A stretch of 46,515 bases of DNA, taken from an uncultured Pelagibacteraceae bacterium (GTDB taxonomy: Bacteria; Pseudomonadota; Alphaproteobacteria; Pelagibacterales; Pelagibacteraceae). Under the pieces are notes generated by a model. That model saw nothing but the letters and a program-made list of their open reading frames with translations, ran no database searches and had not been told where the DNA came from. Below, in pieces: positions 26,461-35,060 of this stretch. A program made the translations under genes and the position numbers. Position 1 is the stretch's first letter; each line of letters begins with the position of its first letter. The DNA is taken from contig CABYNK010000003.1 of assembly GCA_902520355.1 (NCBI GenBank), positions 1-46,515 on the forward strand, written 5' to 3'.

Positions 26461-27040
26461 ATTATTGATTCTTATTTATTTTTTTACAATTGGCTGCTCA
26501 TCAATTCCTTCAAACACTTCTAATAGTTGTTCAATTTTTAGTGAAAGATATTTATGGTATAAACATGCAAAAAAAGTTGAGCAAAAATGGGGTACACCTA
26601 TTTATATTCAATTAGCAATAATTAAAATGGAGTCTGATTTTGACTGGCTTGCTAAACCAGCTAGGCAAAAAATTTTTAAAGTTATACCTTATAAGCGACC
26701 CTCTAGTTCTTTTGGTTATTCTCAAGCAGTTAAAGGGACTTGGGAACAATATAAAAGAGAAACTGGTAATAAATTAGCCACAAGAGCAAGATTTAAAGAC
26801 AGCGTTGACTTTATTGGATGGTACACAAATAAATCAGAAAGTATTTTAAATATACCAAAGACAAATGCTTTCAAACAATATCTTGCATATCATGAAGGTT
26901 GGGGAAATTACAAAAATTATAAAAAAAACAAAAAAGTAATTGGACTAGCTAAAAAAGTTGAGAAACAATCTAATAATTATAAAAAACAGTTATTGAAATG
27001 TAAAAGTGCATTAAATAGAAAAAAATATATTATTTTTTAG
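26441..27040 (+). CDS. Lipoprotein with lytic-transglycosylase (SLT) domain
   Basis: 199 residues. The N-terminus MGDLKNKLLILIYFFTIGCSS is a lipoprotein signal with lipobox cysteine near residue 19. The SLT-like domain shows IQLAIIKMESDFDW with the catalytic glutamate, SSFGYSQAVKGTWEQYKRET, and AYHEGWGNYKN near 148-158. Enzymes of this type cleave the MurNAc-GlcNAc bond and release anhydromuropeptides, the substrate of AmpG-type permeases; an AmpG-like gene is at 5264-6640. It overlaps the VanZ-like gene at its start and the RND pump gene, convergently, by 11 nt at its end. Confidence 0.77.
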   Translation: MGDLKNKLLILIYFFTIGCSSIPSNTSNSCSIFSERYLWYKHAKKVEQKWGTPIYIQLAIIKMESDFDWLAKPARQKIFKVIPYKRPSSSFGYSQAVKGTWEQYKRETGNKLATRARFKDSVDFIGWYTNKSESILNIPKTNAFKQYLAYHEGWGNYKNYKKNKKVIGLAKKVEKQSNNYKKQLLKCKSALNRKKYIIF

Positions 27041-30000
27041 TCAGCTCTTTTTTTAGTTCAAGATCTATAACATCAATTCTTTTAGTATTTTTGGCTAGTG
27101 CTAAATACATTGATGGCGTAACATATAAGGTAAAGAAAGTTGAAATAATCATTCCTCCCAAAATTGTAGAGCCAACTGCTAGTCTAGAACCCTCACCGGC
27201 ACCAGGTCCAATATTTCCAATTACCAGCGGCAACATTGCAATCATTGTACTTAGTGATGTCATTATAATTGGTCTAAATCTTACTGCACAGGCTTCTTTC
27301 ACAGCGGATTCTATATTTTTTCCAGTCGTTCTAATTTGATTTGCATAATCAACAATTAAAATACTATTTTTTGTTGAAATACCTATCAGTATAATTAGTG
27401 CAATTTGAGAAAAAATGTTAACTGAGCTATTTAGAAACAAAATAAACACTAATCCCCCAAAAATTGCCAATGGCACTGTTAAAATAATTATAAATGGGTG
27501 AATGAAAGAATTAAAAGTTGCAGCCATTACCAAGTATGCAGTTAGTAAAGCTAAGGCAAAAATTATAAATAATTCGTTACTTGTTTCTTTGATTTCTTCA
27601 GACTTTCCTTTCCAAGTAATTTGATTTTCTGGAGCTAAATTAACCATTACTTCTTCAAAATATCTTATAGCCTCAGTTAAAGTATATCCCTCATTAATAT
27701 TAGCAGATATTGTTACCGCTGGCTGTCTATTGTACCTTGCAAGTTCTTTCGCCGAACCTTCCTCTTCAAAACTAACTAGATTTGCTAAAGAAATTAGTTT
27801 TCCATTCGTCTCTGAACGAACAAATATTTTTGAAACACCTTCTTTGTTTCTTCTATCAGACAAATATTGTTGAACAATTATAGGATATTCTTTACCTAAT
27901 TTGTTGAAAGTTGTAATTTTTTTCCCTCCATAAAGAGTTTCAAGTGTTTCACCAATTGATTTCGTAGAAACACCTAAATCTTTAGCCTTATTTTTATTAA
28001 TTATTAATTTTACCTCTGGCTTATTTCGATTGTAATCAGACTCAATTCTTGAAAGGTTTTTATTAGATCTTATTTCTCTAATTACTTTCTTTTGTATTTC
28101 TTCTAGCTCTTTATAAGTGCTTCCATAAATAACCATTTGCACAGGTTTATTGTAATTAGAAACTCTTATTGATTGTGGAGAAATTGGGAAGGCAACTGCT
28201 TGAGGTAAAGTTACTATTTTGCCTATTGCTTCTCTTAAAACAACTTCTTGTCCCTTTTTTCGATTTTTCCAGTCATCTAATAAAGCAATTATTATAAAAC
28301 TATTATATGAATTAGCCGAATTTCCAAAGCCTGGAACCCTCATTATAAATCTTGAATATGGACTATCCTCAGCTTGAAGAAGTGGAAGAAGTCTAGCCTC
28401 TACCTTCTGAGCTTGCTCTTGTGTGTATTCGAAAGAAGTTCCCTCATCAGTGAATCCAATAATTAAGTAGGCCCCACGATCTTCCATGGGCAATAATTCT
28501 TTTTTTGAAAAATTAAATAATAATACTGATGCGATAACTATTAAGACTATAAAAAAACTTACAGTTTTTGTCTTATTTACAATTACATCTAAGGTCTCTT
28601 TGTAAAAGTTTGCAAAACTTAAAAAAAATTTTTCAAATTTTTGAATTAAAAGTTTTTTGGAAGATTTTTTATTTAAGAATTTACTAGCAAGCATTGGGGA
28701 TAATGTTAAAGCAACAAAAGAAGATACAACTATTGAAAACGATAAAGCTATTGCTGTTTCTCTAAATAAAGTACCAGAAATTCCCTCAATAAAAATCAAT
28801 GGAAGAAAGACTGCAATTAAAATTAGTGTGGTAGCTACAATTGCAAAAGAAATTTGTTTGGAGCCCTTATAAGCAGCAACTAATGGAGTCTCGCCATTTT
28901 CTATTCTTCTATAAATTGCATCTGTCATTATAACAGAGTCGTCTGTTATTATTCCTATTGCTAAAATAAAACTTAGAAGAACAAAAATATTTATTGATAA
29001 TCCAAATAAGTATAAACCCAAAAAAGAGGCTATAAGGCTAACAGGAAGCGCTATAGCGGGAACTATTACAGCTTTTAAATTACCAAGAAATAAATAAATT
29101 ATTAAAACGACTAACACAAAAGCTATTAACAAGGTCTTATACACCTCTTCAATAGCAGCCTCTACATAGTTCGCTCTGTTGAAAGAAACTCTTAAATCTA
29201 ATTCTTCTGGTAAAGATTTTTTAACTTGAATAATTTTTTTCTTAATATCTTTTGAAAGCTCAACTGTTGAGGCGCCACTTCTAGCATAAATACCAATTCC
29301 AACAGTTTTTAAATTAATTTGATCTTTAGTTTGAGCTTTAAATAGAGTTTTCTCTGAAACAGGACCAAATTCTATGTTAGCAACATCAGATAATAAAATA
29401 ACTTTATTACCAGTTTTTTTAATTGGCAGCTGTTTGATTGAATCAATATCAGTATATGATTTATCTAAATTAAGTGTTAAATCAATATTATCTGCTTCAA
29501 GTGTGCCAGCTGGAAGACTTATATTTTCTCCACGCATTGCAGTTTCAACTTCTTTAATTGTTAAATCATTTGCCGCAAGTCTAATAGGATCTATCCATAC
29601 TCTTATACTTAACTCCCTTAATCCTCCAACTCTTATTCTTCCGACATTTTTCACACTTGAGAATTGATCAACTAAGTATCTTTCAGCATAGTCTCCTAAC
29701 TCGAGGTCACTCCAAGTTGATGATGATAGAGATAACCACATCGTAGTAGTAAAACCAGCAGCTCTTTTAAGTATTTGTGGAGGATCAGATTCGGACGGTA
29801 AGTTATCAATAACTCTCGCAACTCTTTCTCTAATATCATTGGCAGCATTATCTAAGTCTATACTAGTATCAAATTCTACATTTATTGTGCTTCTTCCATT
29901 TTCAGATTTAGAATCAATGTTTTTTATTCCCTCAGCACCACCAACAACATCCTCAACAACTTGTGTTACTTCTTGATCTACTATCGAAGCTGCAGCAGAC

Positions 30001-30158
30001 TTGTAATCTACTTGAATTTGAACAACAGGCGGCTGAATACCATTCGGTAGTTCTCTAACTGGTAATTTCCAAAAAACAAATAATCCAAAAACAATCAAAA
30101 TTAGAGACATGACCCAAGATATTGTCGGTCTTCTAATACTTAATTCGGTGATAAACAT
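27030..30158 (-). CDS. RND-family efflux pump, inner-membrane transporter (HAE-1 type)
   Basis: Proton-driven exporter of 1042 residues with the usual architecture: helix 1, periplasmic loop, helices 2-6, large loop, helices 8-12. The proton-relay aspartates are D406/D407 in IGIITDDSVIMTDAIYRR, and the partner lysine is in GISTKNSILIVDYANQ, so the pump should be active. The segment RELPNGIQPPVVQIQ near the N-terminus is typical of the HAE-1/AcrB-like branch. It directly abuts the adaptor gene (no spacer). No TolC-like outer-membrane factor is in the window. Substrates cannot be predicted. Confidence 0.9.
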   Translation of the reverse strand: MFITELSIRRPTISWVMSLILIVFGLFVFWKLPVRELPNGIQPPVVQIQVDYKSAAASIVDQEVTQVVEDVVGGAEGIKNIDSKSENGRSTINVEFDTSIDLDNAANDIRERVARVIDNLPSESDPPQILKRAAGFTTTMWLSLSSSTWSDLELGDYAERYLVDQFSSVKNVGRIRVGGLRELSIRVWIDPIRLAANDLTIKEVETAMRGENISLPAGTLEADNIDLTLNLDKSYTDIDSIKQLPIKKTGNKVILLSDVANIEFGPVSEKTLFKAQTKDQINLKTVGIGIYARSGASTVELSKDIKKKIIQVKKSLPEELDLRVSFNRANYVEAAIEEVYKTLLIAFVLVVLIIYLFLGNLKAVIVPAIALPVSLIASFLGLYLFGLSINIFVLLSFILAIGIITDDSVIMTDAIYRRIENGETPLVAAYKGSKQISFAIVATTLILIAVFLPLIFIEGISGTLFRETAIALSFSIVVSSFVALTLSPMLASKFLNKKSSKKLLIQKFEKFFLSFANFYKETLDVIVNKTKTVSFFIVLIVIASVLLFNFSKKELLPMEDRGAYLIIGFTDEGTSFEYTQEQAQKVEARLLPLLQAEDSPYSRFIMRVPGFGNSANSYNSFIIIALLDDWKNRKKGQEVVLREAIGKIVTLPQAVAFPISPQSIRVSNYNKPVQMVIYGSTYKELEEIQKKVIREIRSNKNLSRIESDYNRNKPEVKLIINKNKAKDLGVSTKSIGETLETLYGGKKITTFNKLGKEYPIIVQQYLSDRRNKEGVSKIFVRSETNGKLISLANLVSFEEEGSAKELARYNRQPAVTISANINEGYTLTEAIRYFEEVMVNLAPENQITWKGKSEEIKETSNELFIIFALALLTAYLVMAATFNSFIHPFIIILTVPLAIFGGLVFILFLNSSVNIFSQIALIILIGISTKNSILIVDYANQIRTTGKNIESAVKEACAVRFRPIIMTSLSTMIAMLPLVIGNIGPGAGEGSRLAVGSTILGGMIISTFFTLYVTPSMYLALAKNTKRIDVIDLELKKELTKK

Positions 30159-31028
30159 TTATTTTTTGATAGGTTTTATTTTTCCACGCGGTCTTACTTT
30201 TTTTAAGCCTTCAGCCACAATAATATCACCTTCAGTTAAGCCAGAGGTTATTTCTATACTTTTATCAGTCCTTATCCCTGTTTTTACCTCAGTTTTATTA
30301 GCAATATTTTCTTTATTAATTTTATAAACGTAAGACTTGTCTCCCTCAATCATTACACTTGTGTCTGGAACACTTAAAGAATTTCTCAAATCAAATTTAA
30401 CGCCGACCTCTAACAATGATCCTGAAATTAACTCTAAGTCTTTGTTCTCTACTTTTATTCTAGATAATAAACTTCTTGTGTCAGCATTAATTCTACTTGA
30501 AACAAAGTCCACTTCACCTACAAATATTTTATTTTTATAGCTTGTTAATTTAACTTCTACTGGCAGTCCTTTTTTTATAGACGTAGAATAATTTTCGGGA
30601 ATTTTGATATCAGAGTAAACAATAGAGTTATCATCAAGTGTAATAATGATTATATTGTTTGAAACAAGGATGTCCTCAGTTAGACCTGTGTATCCCAACA
30701 TACCACTAAATGGGGCTATTATATCTCCACTTTTTAATTTTATTATAACTTCCCCTTTTTTAACAAAATTTTTTAATTTTAAGTCTTCAAAAAGATCATC
30801 TTTTTTTATCTTAAAAGTTTTAGATTTTTTTGAGATTGCAGTTCCAAAAGTTTCTATTTTTTCTGAAAATTCTTTTTCAATTACCTCTGTAACAATTATA
30901 CCTGGGGGTGGTCTTTTGCTAAATTTCTTTTTAAAATGATTTCCAACCATTGTTCTTCCAATAATCACGATCGCTATGATTAAAAAAAATATCAGTATTA
31001 TTGAAATTGTTTTTGTAGATCTCTTCAT
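30159..31028 (-). CDS. RND periplasmic adaptor (membrane fusion protein) lacking the helical hairpin
   Basis: 289 residues; most RND adaptors have about 350-400. One N-terminal membrane anchor (about 8-27) is followed by the first half of the lipoyl domain (KNFVKKGEVIIKLKSG, 87-101) and almost immediately the second half (DIIAPFSGMLGYTG, 102-115). The alpha-helical hairpin normally inserted at this point, which touches the TolC-type channel, is missing. The beta-barrel and membrane-proximal domains follow (GLPVEVKLTSYK, FVGEVDFVSSRINADTRSLLSRI, TGIRTDKSIEITSGLTEGDIIVAEGLKKVRPR). It pairs with the RND pump gene immediately downstream. Confidence 0.87.
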   Translation of the reverse strand: MKRSTKTISIILIFFLIIAIVIIGRTMVGNHFKKKFSKRPPPGIIVTEVIEKEFSEKIETFGTAISKKSKTFKIKKDDLFEDLKLKNFVKKGEVIIKLKSGDIIAPFSGMLGYTGLTEDILVSNNIIIITLDDNSIVYSDIKIPENYSTSIKKGLPVEVKLTSYKNKIFVGEVDFVSSRINADTRSLLSRIKVENKDLELISGSLLEVGVKFDLRNSLSVPDTSVMIEGDKSYVYKINKENIANKTEVKTGIRTDKSIEITSGLTEGDIIVAEGLKKVRPRGKIKPIKK

Positions 31029-31034
31029 CTTTAT

Positions 31035-31850
31035 TTATATTATTCCGTACTCAGCCCAAGAACCATCATAAATACAAGGATGATACTTATCATTTATTAA
31101 AGAATAAGCTAGTGCCAAAACACACGCAGTAACTCCAGAACCACATGAAAAAACTATATCTTTTTCATTTATATTATTTAAACAAGTTTCAAAAATAAGT
31201 TTAAGGTCTTTTTTACTTTTAAATGTTTTGTCTTCGTTTAAACAAAGGTTAAAGGGTATACAAAAAGAATTTTTTATACTACCGCTTCTTAAACCTTTTC
31301 TAGGCTCTGGAACCTTACCATCAAATCTTTCTTTGCTCCTAGCATCTATCAATTTAAAATTCTTATCTTTAATATTGACATCAATTTGTTCTTTATTTTT
31401 AACAAGATCTTTTTTTTCAAAACTTTTATAGTCAGATTTTTTAATATTTGTAGTATCATTCGTTACTTCTTTATTTTCTTTTATCCATTTTTTTAGCCCA
31501 CCATTTAAAACATGTACTAATTTTGGATTATGACCAAAATAAATAAAATTAAACCAACATCTACATGAGCTAATTACATCTGAGTTATCATATATGACTA
31601 TTTCATCCTCATTCTCTATTCCCATTTTTGATACAATTTGTGCCCAATCATTTTGATTCACTAACATGTGTGGTAAATTAATTTCTTTTTTGGAATTAGC
31701 ATCTAAATCAAAAAAAATTGAATTAGGTATGTGTTGATTTTTATATTCTTCTAATCCATTTCTTTTAGTTTGTGGCATATGCCACGAACAATCAATTATT
31801 TTAACCTTATTAAGATTTTGATTTAACCAATCAGTTTCAACTAAAGACAT
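31035..31850 (-). CDS. sseA: 3-mercaptopyruvate/thiosulfate sulfurtransferase (tandem rhodanese)
   Basis: 271 residues, two rhodanese domains. The inactive N-terminal domain has KIIDCSWHMPQ and HIPNSIFFDLDA; the catalytic C-terminal domain has LIDARSKERFDG and the active-site loop FSCGSGVTACVLAL. The loop CGSGVTA is the type associated with 3-mercaptopyruvate rather than thiosulfate, so mercaptopyruvate sulfurtransferase is preferred. The enzyme transfers sulfane sulfur to thiols or cyanide. It lies between msrA (1-nt gap) and the RND adaptor (6-nt gap) in a four-gene leftward unit. Confidence 0.88.
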   Translation of the reverse strand: MSLVETDWLNQNLNKVKIIDCSWHMPQTKRNGLEEYKNQHIPNSIFFDLDANSKKEINLPHMLVNQNDWAQIVSKMGIENEDEIVIYDNSDVISSCRCWFNFIYFGHNPKLVHVLNGGLKKWIKENKEVTNDTTNIKKSDYKSFEKKDLVKNKEQIDVNIKDKNFKLIDARSKERFDGKVPEPRKGLRSGSIKNSFCIPFNLCLNEDKTFKSKKDLKLIFETCLNNINEKDIVFSCGSGVTACVLALAYSLINDKYHPCIYDGSWAEYGII

Positions 31851-31851
31851 C

Positions 31852-32295
31852 TTATCTTTTTTCTAAATATTTTTGATGGTATTCCTCAGCAGGACAATAG
31901 TTTTTTAGTAAAGATATTTTCGTTACAACTTTTCCAGATAAACGTTCGTTCACTTCATCTAATACTTTCTCAGCAATTATTTTTTGATTATCATTTAGAT
32001 AAAATATTTCACTTCTATATTGAGTTCCAAAATCAGGTCCTTGAGAATTTAGAGTAGTAGGATCATGAATTTGAAAAAATGTTTTTAAAATTTTCTCGTA
32101 AGAGATAATTTTTTCATCAAAATCTAGTTTTACAACTTCAGCATGATTTGTATTTCCAGTGCAAACCTCTTTATATGTCGTGACAGAGCTATTTCCTCCA
32201 CAATAGCCAACTTCAGTTTTAATAACTCCATCAATTTTACTAAATTTAATTTCTGGTCCCCAAAAACATCCAAGTGCTAGAACTGCTATTTCCAT
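31852..32295 (-). CDS. msrA: Peptide methionine sulfoxide reductase A
   Basis: Repairs methionine-S-sulfoxide in proteins. 147 residues, at the short end for the family. The catalytic motif is LALGCFWGPE with Cys10, followed by GVIKTEVGYCGGN, HAEVVKLDFDE, FFQIHDPTTLNSQGPDFGTQYR and a C-terminal AEEYHQKYLEK. A resolving cysteine is present in NYCPAEEYHQ. The protein begins almost at the catalytic motif, with no signal peptide, so it is cytoplasmic. It heads the msrA-sulfurtransferase-adaptor-RND run. Confidence 0.92.
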   Translation of the reverse strand: MEIAVLALGCFWGPEIKFSKIDGVIKTEVGYCGGNSSVTTYKEVCTGNTNHAEVVKLDFDEKIISYEKILKTFFQIHDPTTLNSQGPDFGTQYRSEIFYLNDNQKIIAEKVLDEVNERLSGKVVTKISLLKNYCPAEEYHQKYLEKR

Positions 32296-32330
32296 TGAAT
32301 AAGATTTAATTTAATTTACAAATTATTCAT

Positions 32331-33215
32331 ATGCTCAGTAAAAATCAATTAGGTTTTTTGTACATGTTTTTGTCCATTATTGGATTTTCGTTAATGGACG
32401 TTATAGTTAAGTGGTCAGTCGATTATCCAGTTGGACAAGTCTTATTTTTTAGAGGTTTTTTTGGGATTATTTTTTATTTTTTTATTATTCCAAGAGAAAG
32501 ACTTCACGATTTTTATAAAACAAAAAGACCAGGATTGCATTCTTTAAGATGTTTAGCTGGATTGATTGCTATAATTGCAATTTTTATTGCTTTGAGAAAA
32601 TTACCTTTAGCAACAGTAGTAAGTATATCTTTTGCAGCCCCAATATTTACAACTATTTTTTCAATATTTTTATTAAGTGAAAAAGTTGGTATTTATAGAT
32701 GGTTGGCAGTGTTAGTTGGATTTATTGGTATTTTAATCATTACAGAACCAGGGATTAGTAATTTAAATATCTATTATATTTTTCCAATAATTTTTTGTTT
32801 AGGACTTTCTTATGTTGCAATAACATTAAGACAACTTTCAACAACAGAGCCAGTTTGGCTTATCTCTCTTTTTTTTTCTATTGCAATTACTTTTCTAAGT
32901 TTTTTGACTTTACCGTTCGGTTGGGTAATGCCTAGTTTCAATCACTTTTTAATTCTATCTTTAGTAGGAATTTTCGGAGGAGTTTCAAATCTGTGGCTAA
33001 GTCAATCATATAAATATTCTGAAGTATCTCTTGTAACTCCTTTAAAATATCTGACCTTAGTGTTTGCTATTATTTTCGGATATTTTATTTGGGACGAAAT
33101 ACCCACAATAAAAACATTAATAGGGGCGTTATTAGTAATTTTTTCAACACTTATAATTTTTAGAAGGGAGATTTATAAGAAAAAAATTATAACATCCAGA
33201 ACAATTAATGACTAA
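32331..33215 (+). CDS. EamA/DMT-superfamily transporter
   Basis: 294 residues with ten predicted membrane helices in two EamA repeats. The first repeat starts FLYMFLSIIGFSLMDVIVKW and ends in the typical LSEKVGIYRWLAVLVGFIGILII. The second contains LVTPLKYLTLVFAIIFGYFIWDEIPTIKTLIGALLVIFS. Family members export or import small metabolites; the substrate cannot be inferred. The stop overlaps the next gene by 8 nt, so it is cotranscribed with the AlkA-type glycosylase, without an obvious functional link. Confidence 0.87.
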   Translation: MLSKNQLGFLYMFLSIIGFSLMDVIVKWSVDYPVGQVLFFRGFFGIIFYFFIIPRERLHDFYKTKRPGLHSLRCLAGLIAIIAIFIALRKLPLATVVSISFAAPIFTTIFSIFLLSEKVGIYRWLAVLVGFIGILIITEPGISNLNIYYIFPIIFCLGLSYVAITLRQLSTTEPVWLISLFFSIAITFLSFLTLPFGWVMPSFNHFLILSLVGIFGGVSNLWLSQSYKYSEVSLVTPLKYLTLVFAIIFGYFIWDEIPTIKTLIGALLVIFSTLIIFRREIYKKKIITSRTIND

Positions 33216-33843
33216 AGTACCTAAATATTGGAATAAGGCAAAAAAATATTTATCTAAAAAAGATCAAACTCTTTCTAGGTTAATCAAAAGTTACGAAAGT
33301 CCCTCAGAAACTATTTTAACCTCAAGGAGAGATATTTTTTTTTCATTATGCAAAAGTATTATTGGACAACAAATAAGTGTTGCAGCAGCGAATTCTGTTT
33401 TCTTAAAATTTAAAAAAAAATGTAAAAATAAAATTAATGCAAAAACAGTATCTAAACTAACCTTTGTTCAATTGAAAAGCTGTGGATTAAGCAGACAGAA
33501 AGTATTAGGTATAAAGAGTTTAGCAATGCAAACAATTGAAAAAACTTTTAATCCTAAATTGATTGATAAGATGTCTGACGAGGAAGCTATAAATTATTTA
33601 TCGCAATTAAGACAAATAGGAAGATGGTCAGCTGAAATGATCTTATTATTCACATACAATAGATCAAATATTTGGCCAATTCAGGATATTGGTCTTTTAA
33701 GAGCTATATCAAAAAATTATAAAAAAAAATATTTACCGCCTGATAAATTTGTATCATTATTAAAAAAAAGGTTTAGTCCTTATTGTTCTGTTGCGACGTG
33801 GTATTTATGGAGAAGCATAGATCCTGAGCCTATTCAGTACTAA
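33208..33843 (+). CDS. AlkA-type DNA-3-methyladenine glycosylase (HhH-GPD)
   Basis: Base-excision repair glycosylase, 211 residues. FFSLCKSIIGQQISVAAANSV (about 44-64) is the typical entry helix. The helix-hairpin-helix is near 131-146 (LSQLRQIGRWSAEMIL) and the catalytic aspartate is D160 in WPIQDIGLLRAI. No iron-sulfur cysteines follow, which excludes endonuclease III/MutY, and the N-terminal AlkA domain is missing, so it is the short AlkA/Mag1 type that removes alkylated purines. The 3' end overlaps a convergent DUF1330 gene. Confidence 0.88.
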   Translation: MTKVPKYWNKAKKYLSKKDQTLSRLIKSYESPSETILTSRRDIFFSLCKSIIGQQISVAAANSVFLKFKKKCKNKINAKTVSKLTFVQLKSCGLSRQKVLGIKSLAMQTIEKTFNPKLIDKMSDEEAINYLSQLRQIGRWSAEMILLFTYNRSNIWPIQDIGLLRAISKNYKKKYLPPDKFVSLLKKRFSPYCSVATWYLWRSIDPEPIQY

Positions 33844-34129
33844 ATCCTTCAACCACTTGCATATGTCTTTTTGTAGTATTTTTTGCTACTGCCCAACTAT
33901 CTTGATATTCTTTTGAGGAGTGACATTCTAATGCTTTAGCATAACTTGGAAATTCCCATACAACAGTTCTACTAAAATCATCACCATCATAAGTATCATG
34001 CTTACCACCTCTTATTAATGGCACACCACCATAACTTTTAATAACTGGTGTAGCTAACTCTGAATATTTTTTCAGGTTTTCTTGATTATCTATTTTAATA
34101 TACAAACTAACCCAATATCCTTTTTTCAT
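33830..34129 (-). CDS. DUF1330 family protein
   Basis: 99 residues with the ferredoxin-like dimeric alpha/beta-barrel pattern of DUF1330: KGYWVSLYIKIDNQENLKKY, then GGVPLIRGGKHDTYDGDD, VVWEFPSYAKALECHSSKEY and a C-terminal QVVEGFS. Function unknown in the family. An in-frame TTG at 34138 would lengthen it by three residues, but ATG 34129 lies one base after the stop of the upstream glycosyltransferase and is the more natural start. Coupled to the GT17 gene by position only. Confidence 0.8.
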   Translation of the reverse strand: MKKGYWVSLYIKIDNQENLKKYSELATPVIKSYGGVPLIRGGKHDTYDGDDFSRTVVWEFPSYAKALECHSSKEYQDSWAVAKNTTKRHMQVVEGFSTE

Positions 34130-34130
34130 A

Positions 34131-35027
34131 TCAATCAATCCATTCTTTATAACTGTTTAAGTTATCTTGCAAAAATTTTGGCAATCTTTCGGTTGGATAT
34201 TTCTCAAGTTTGCTGCCATCGCCAATTTTGTTTACTCTTTTATCAACTTTTAGATCGTAAATAGCTTGTTTGTTTTTAATTAGACTATTTATTTCATCTA
34301 CAGATAAAGGATTTTCATCAAATTCTCTATGGTGTAGATATGATTTAAGTTTAAATTCAATTTCAGAGGCAGTTTTTAAGTTAGAAAAGTGCCATCCACC
34401 ATTAGATATAATTTTGATATCAATAAATTTTGTATCAGAAAAAAAAGTATCTAATCTGTAAAAAGGATATTTTCTGTCTTTAATATTTCTTAACCACTGA
34501 GGCGATTTTAAAAATTTTTTCTTACATCCTTTTGTTCCAGTCCAATCGAGATTTGGTAACTTAAGATTAAATCGATAATAAAACATGTCTTGATTAAATA
34601 AAATGATCTTTTCATTTATTTTTGATAAATCTAAGTTTTCTAGGTTAGGAATTTCATCGACATCAGAAATTAAAATCATGTCATCATCTTTTGCTAATTC
34701 TAAGCCTCTTAAAATTTGATTTCTTTGACCATTTTCTCTTAAGATAGCATTCTCGATATATTTAAATGACTTTATAGTTTCATCATCATTTTCATTGATT
34801 GAGTTTTTTGCAATTTCTGCTGGTTCTTTATCATAAGTAATATAGATTAATTTATCTTTGAATTTTTTGAATTTTTGATGATTAAACTTTAAGTTTCTTT
34901 TATCGCCTTTATGAGTAAATGAACTTTCTACAATAACAAAATAATCAACATATTTATCTAAAATGTTCAGTCTTAATTCTAAAACTGTTTCCTCATCAAA
35001 ATACATAAAACAATCAAAAATTTTCAT
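34131..35027 (-). CDS. Glycosyltransferase family 17 (beta-1,4-N-acetylglucosaminyltransferase-like)
   Basis: 298 residues. The N-terminus KIFDCFMYFDEETVLELRL, followed by VDYFVIVESSFTHKGDKR, is characteristic of GT17, the family of eukaryotic MGAT3. ILISDVDEIPNLENLD carries the acidic metal-binding motif, and GGWHFSNL is the downstream signature. Bacterial members occur in surface polysaccharide loci, but here the neighbours are a DUF1330 gene and a purine phosphoribosyltransferase, so the acceptor is unknown. There is no signal peptide; cytoplasmic action is expected. Confidence 0.83.
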   Translation of the reverse strand: MKIFDCFMYFDEETVLELRLNILDKYVDYFVIVESSFTHKGDKRNLKFNHQKFKKFKDKLIYITYDKEPAEIAKNSINENDDETIKSFKYIENAILRENGQRNQILRGLELAKDDDMILISDVDEIPNLENLDLSKINEKIILFNQDMFYYRFNLKLPNLDWTGTKGCKKKFLKSPQWLRNIKDRKYPFYRLDTFFSDTKFIDIKIISNGGWHFSNLKTASEIEFKLKSYLHHREFDENPLSVDEINSLIKNKQAIYDLKVDKRVNKIGDGSKLEKYPTERLPKFLQDNLNSYKEWID

Positions 35028-35060
35028 AATTACTTTTTAATCTTTTTTAATTTTTTTTAT

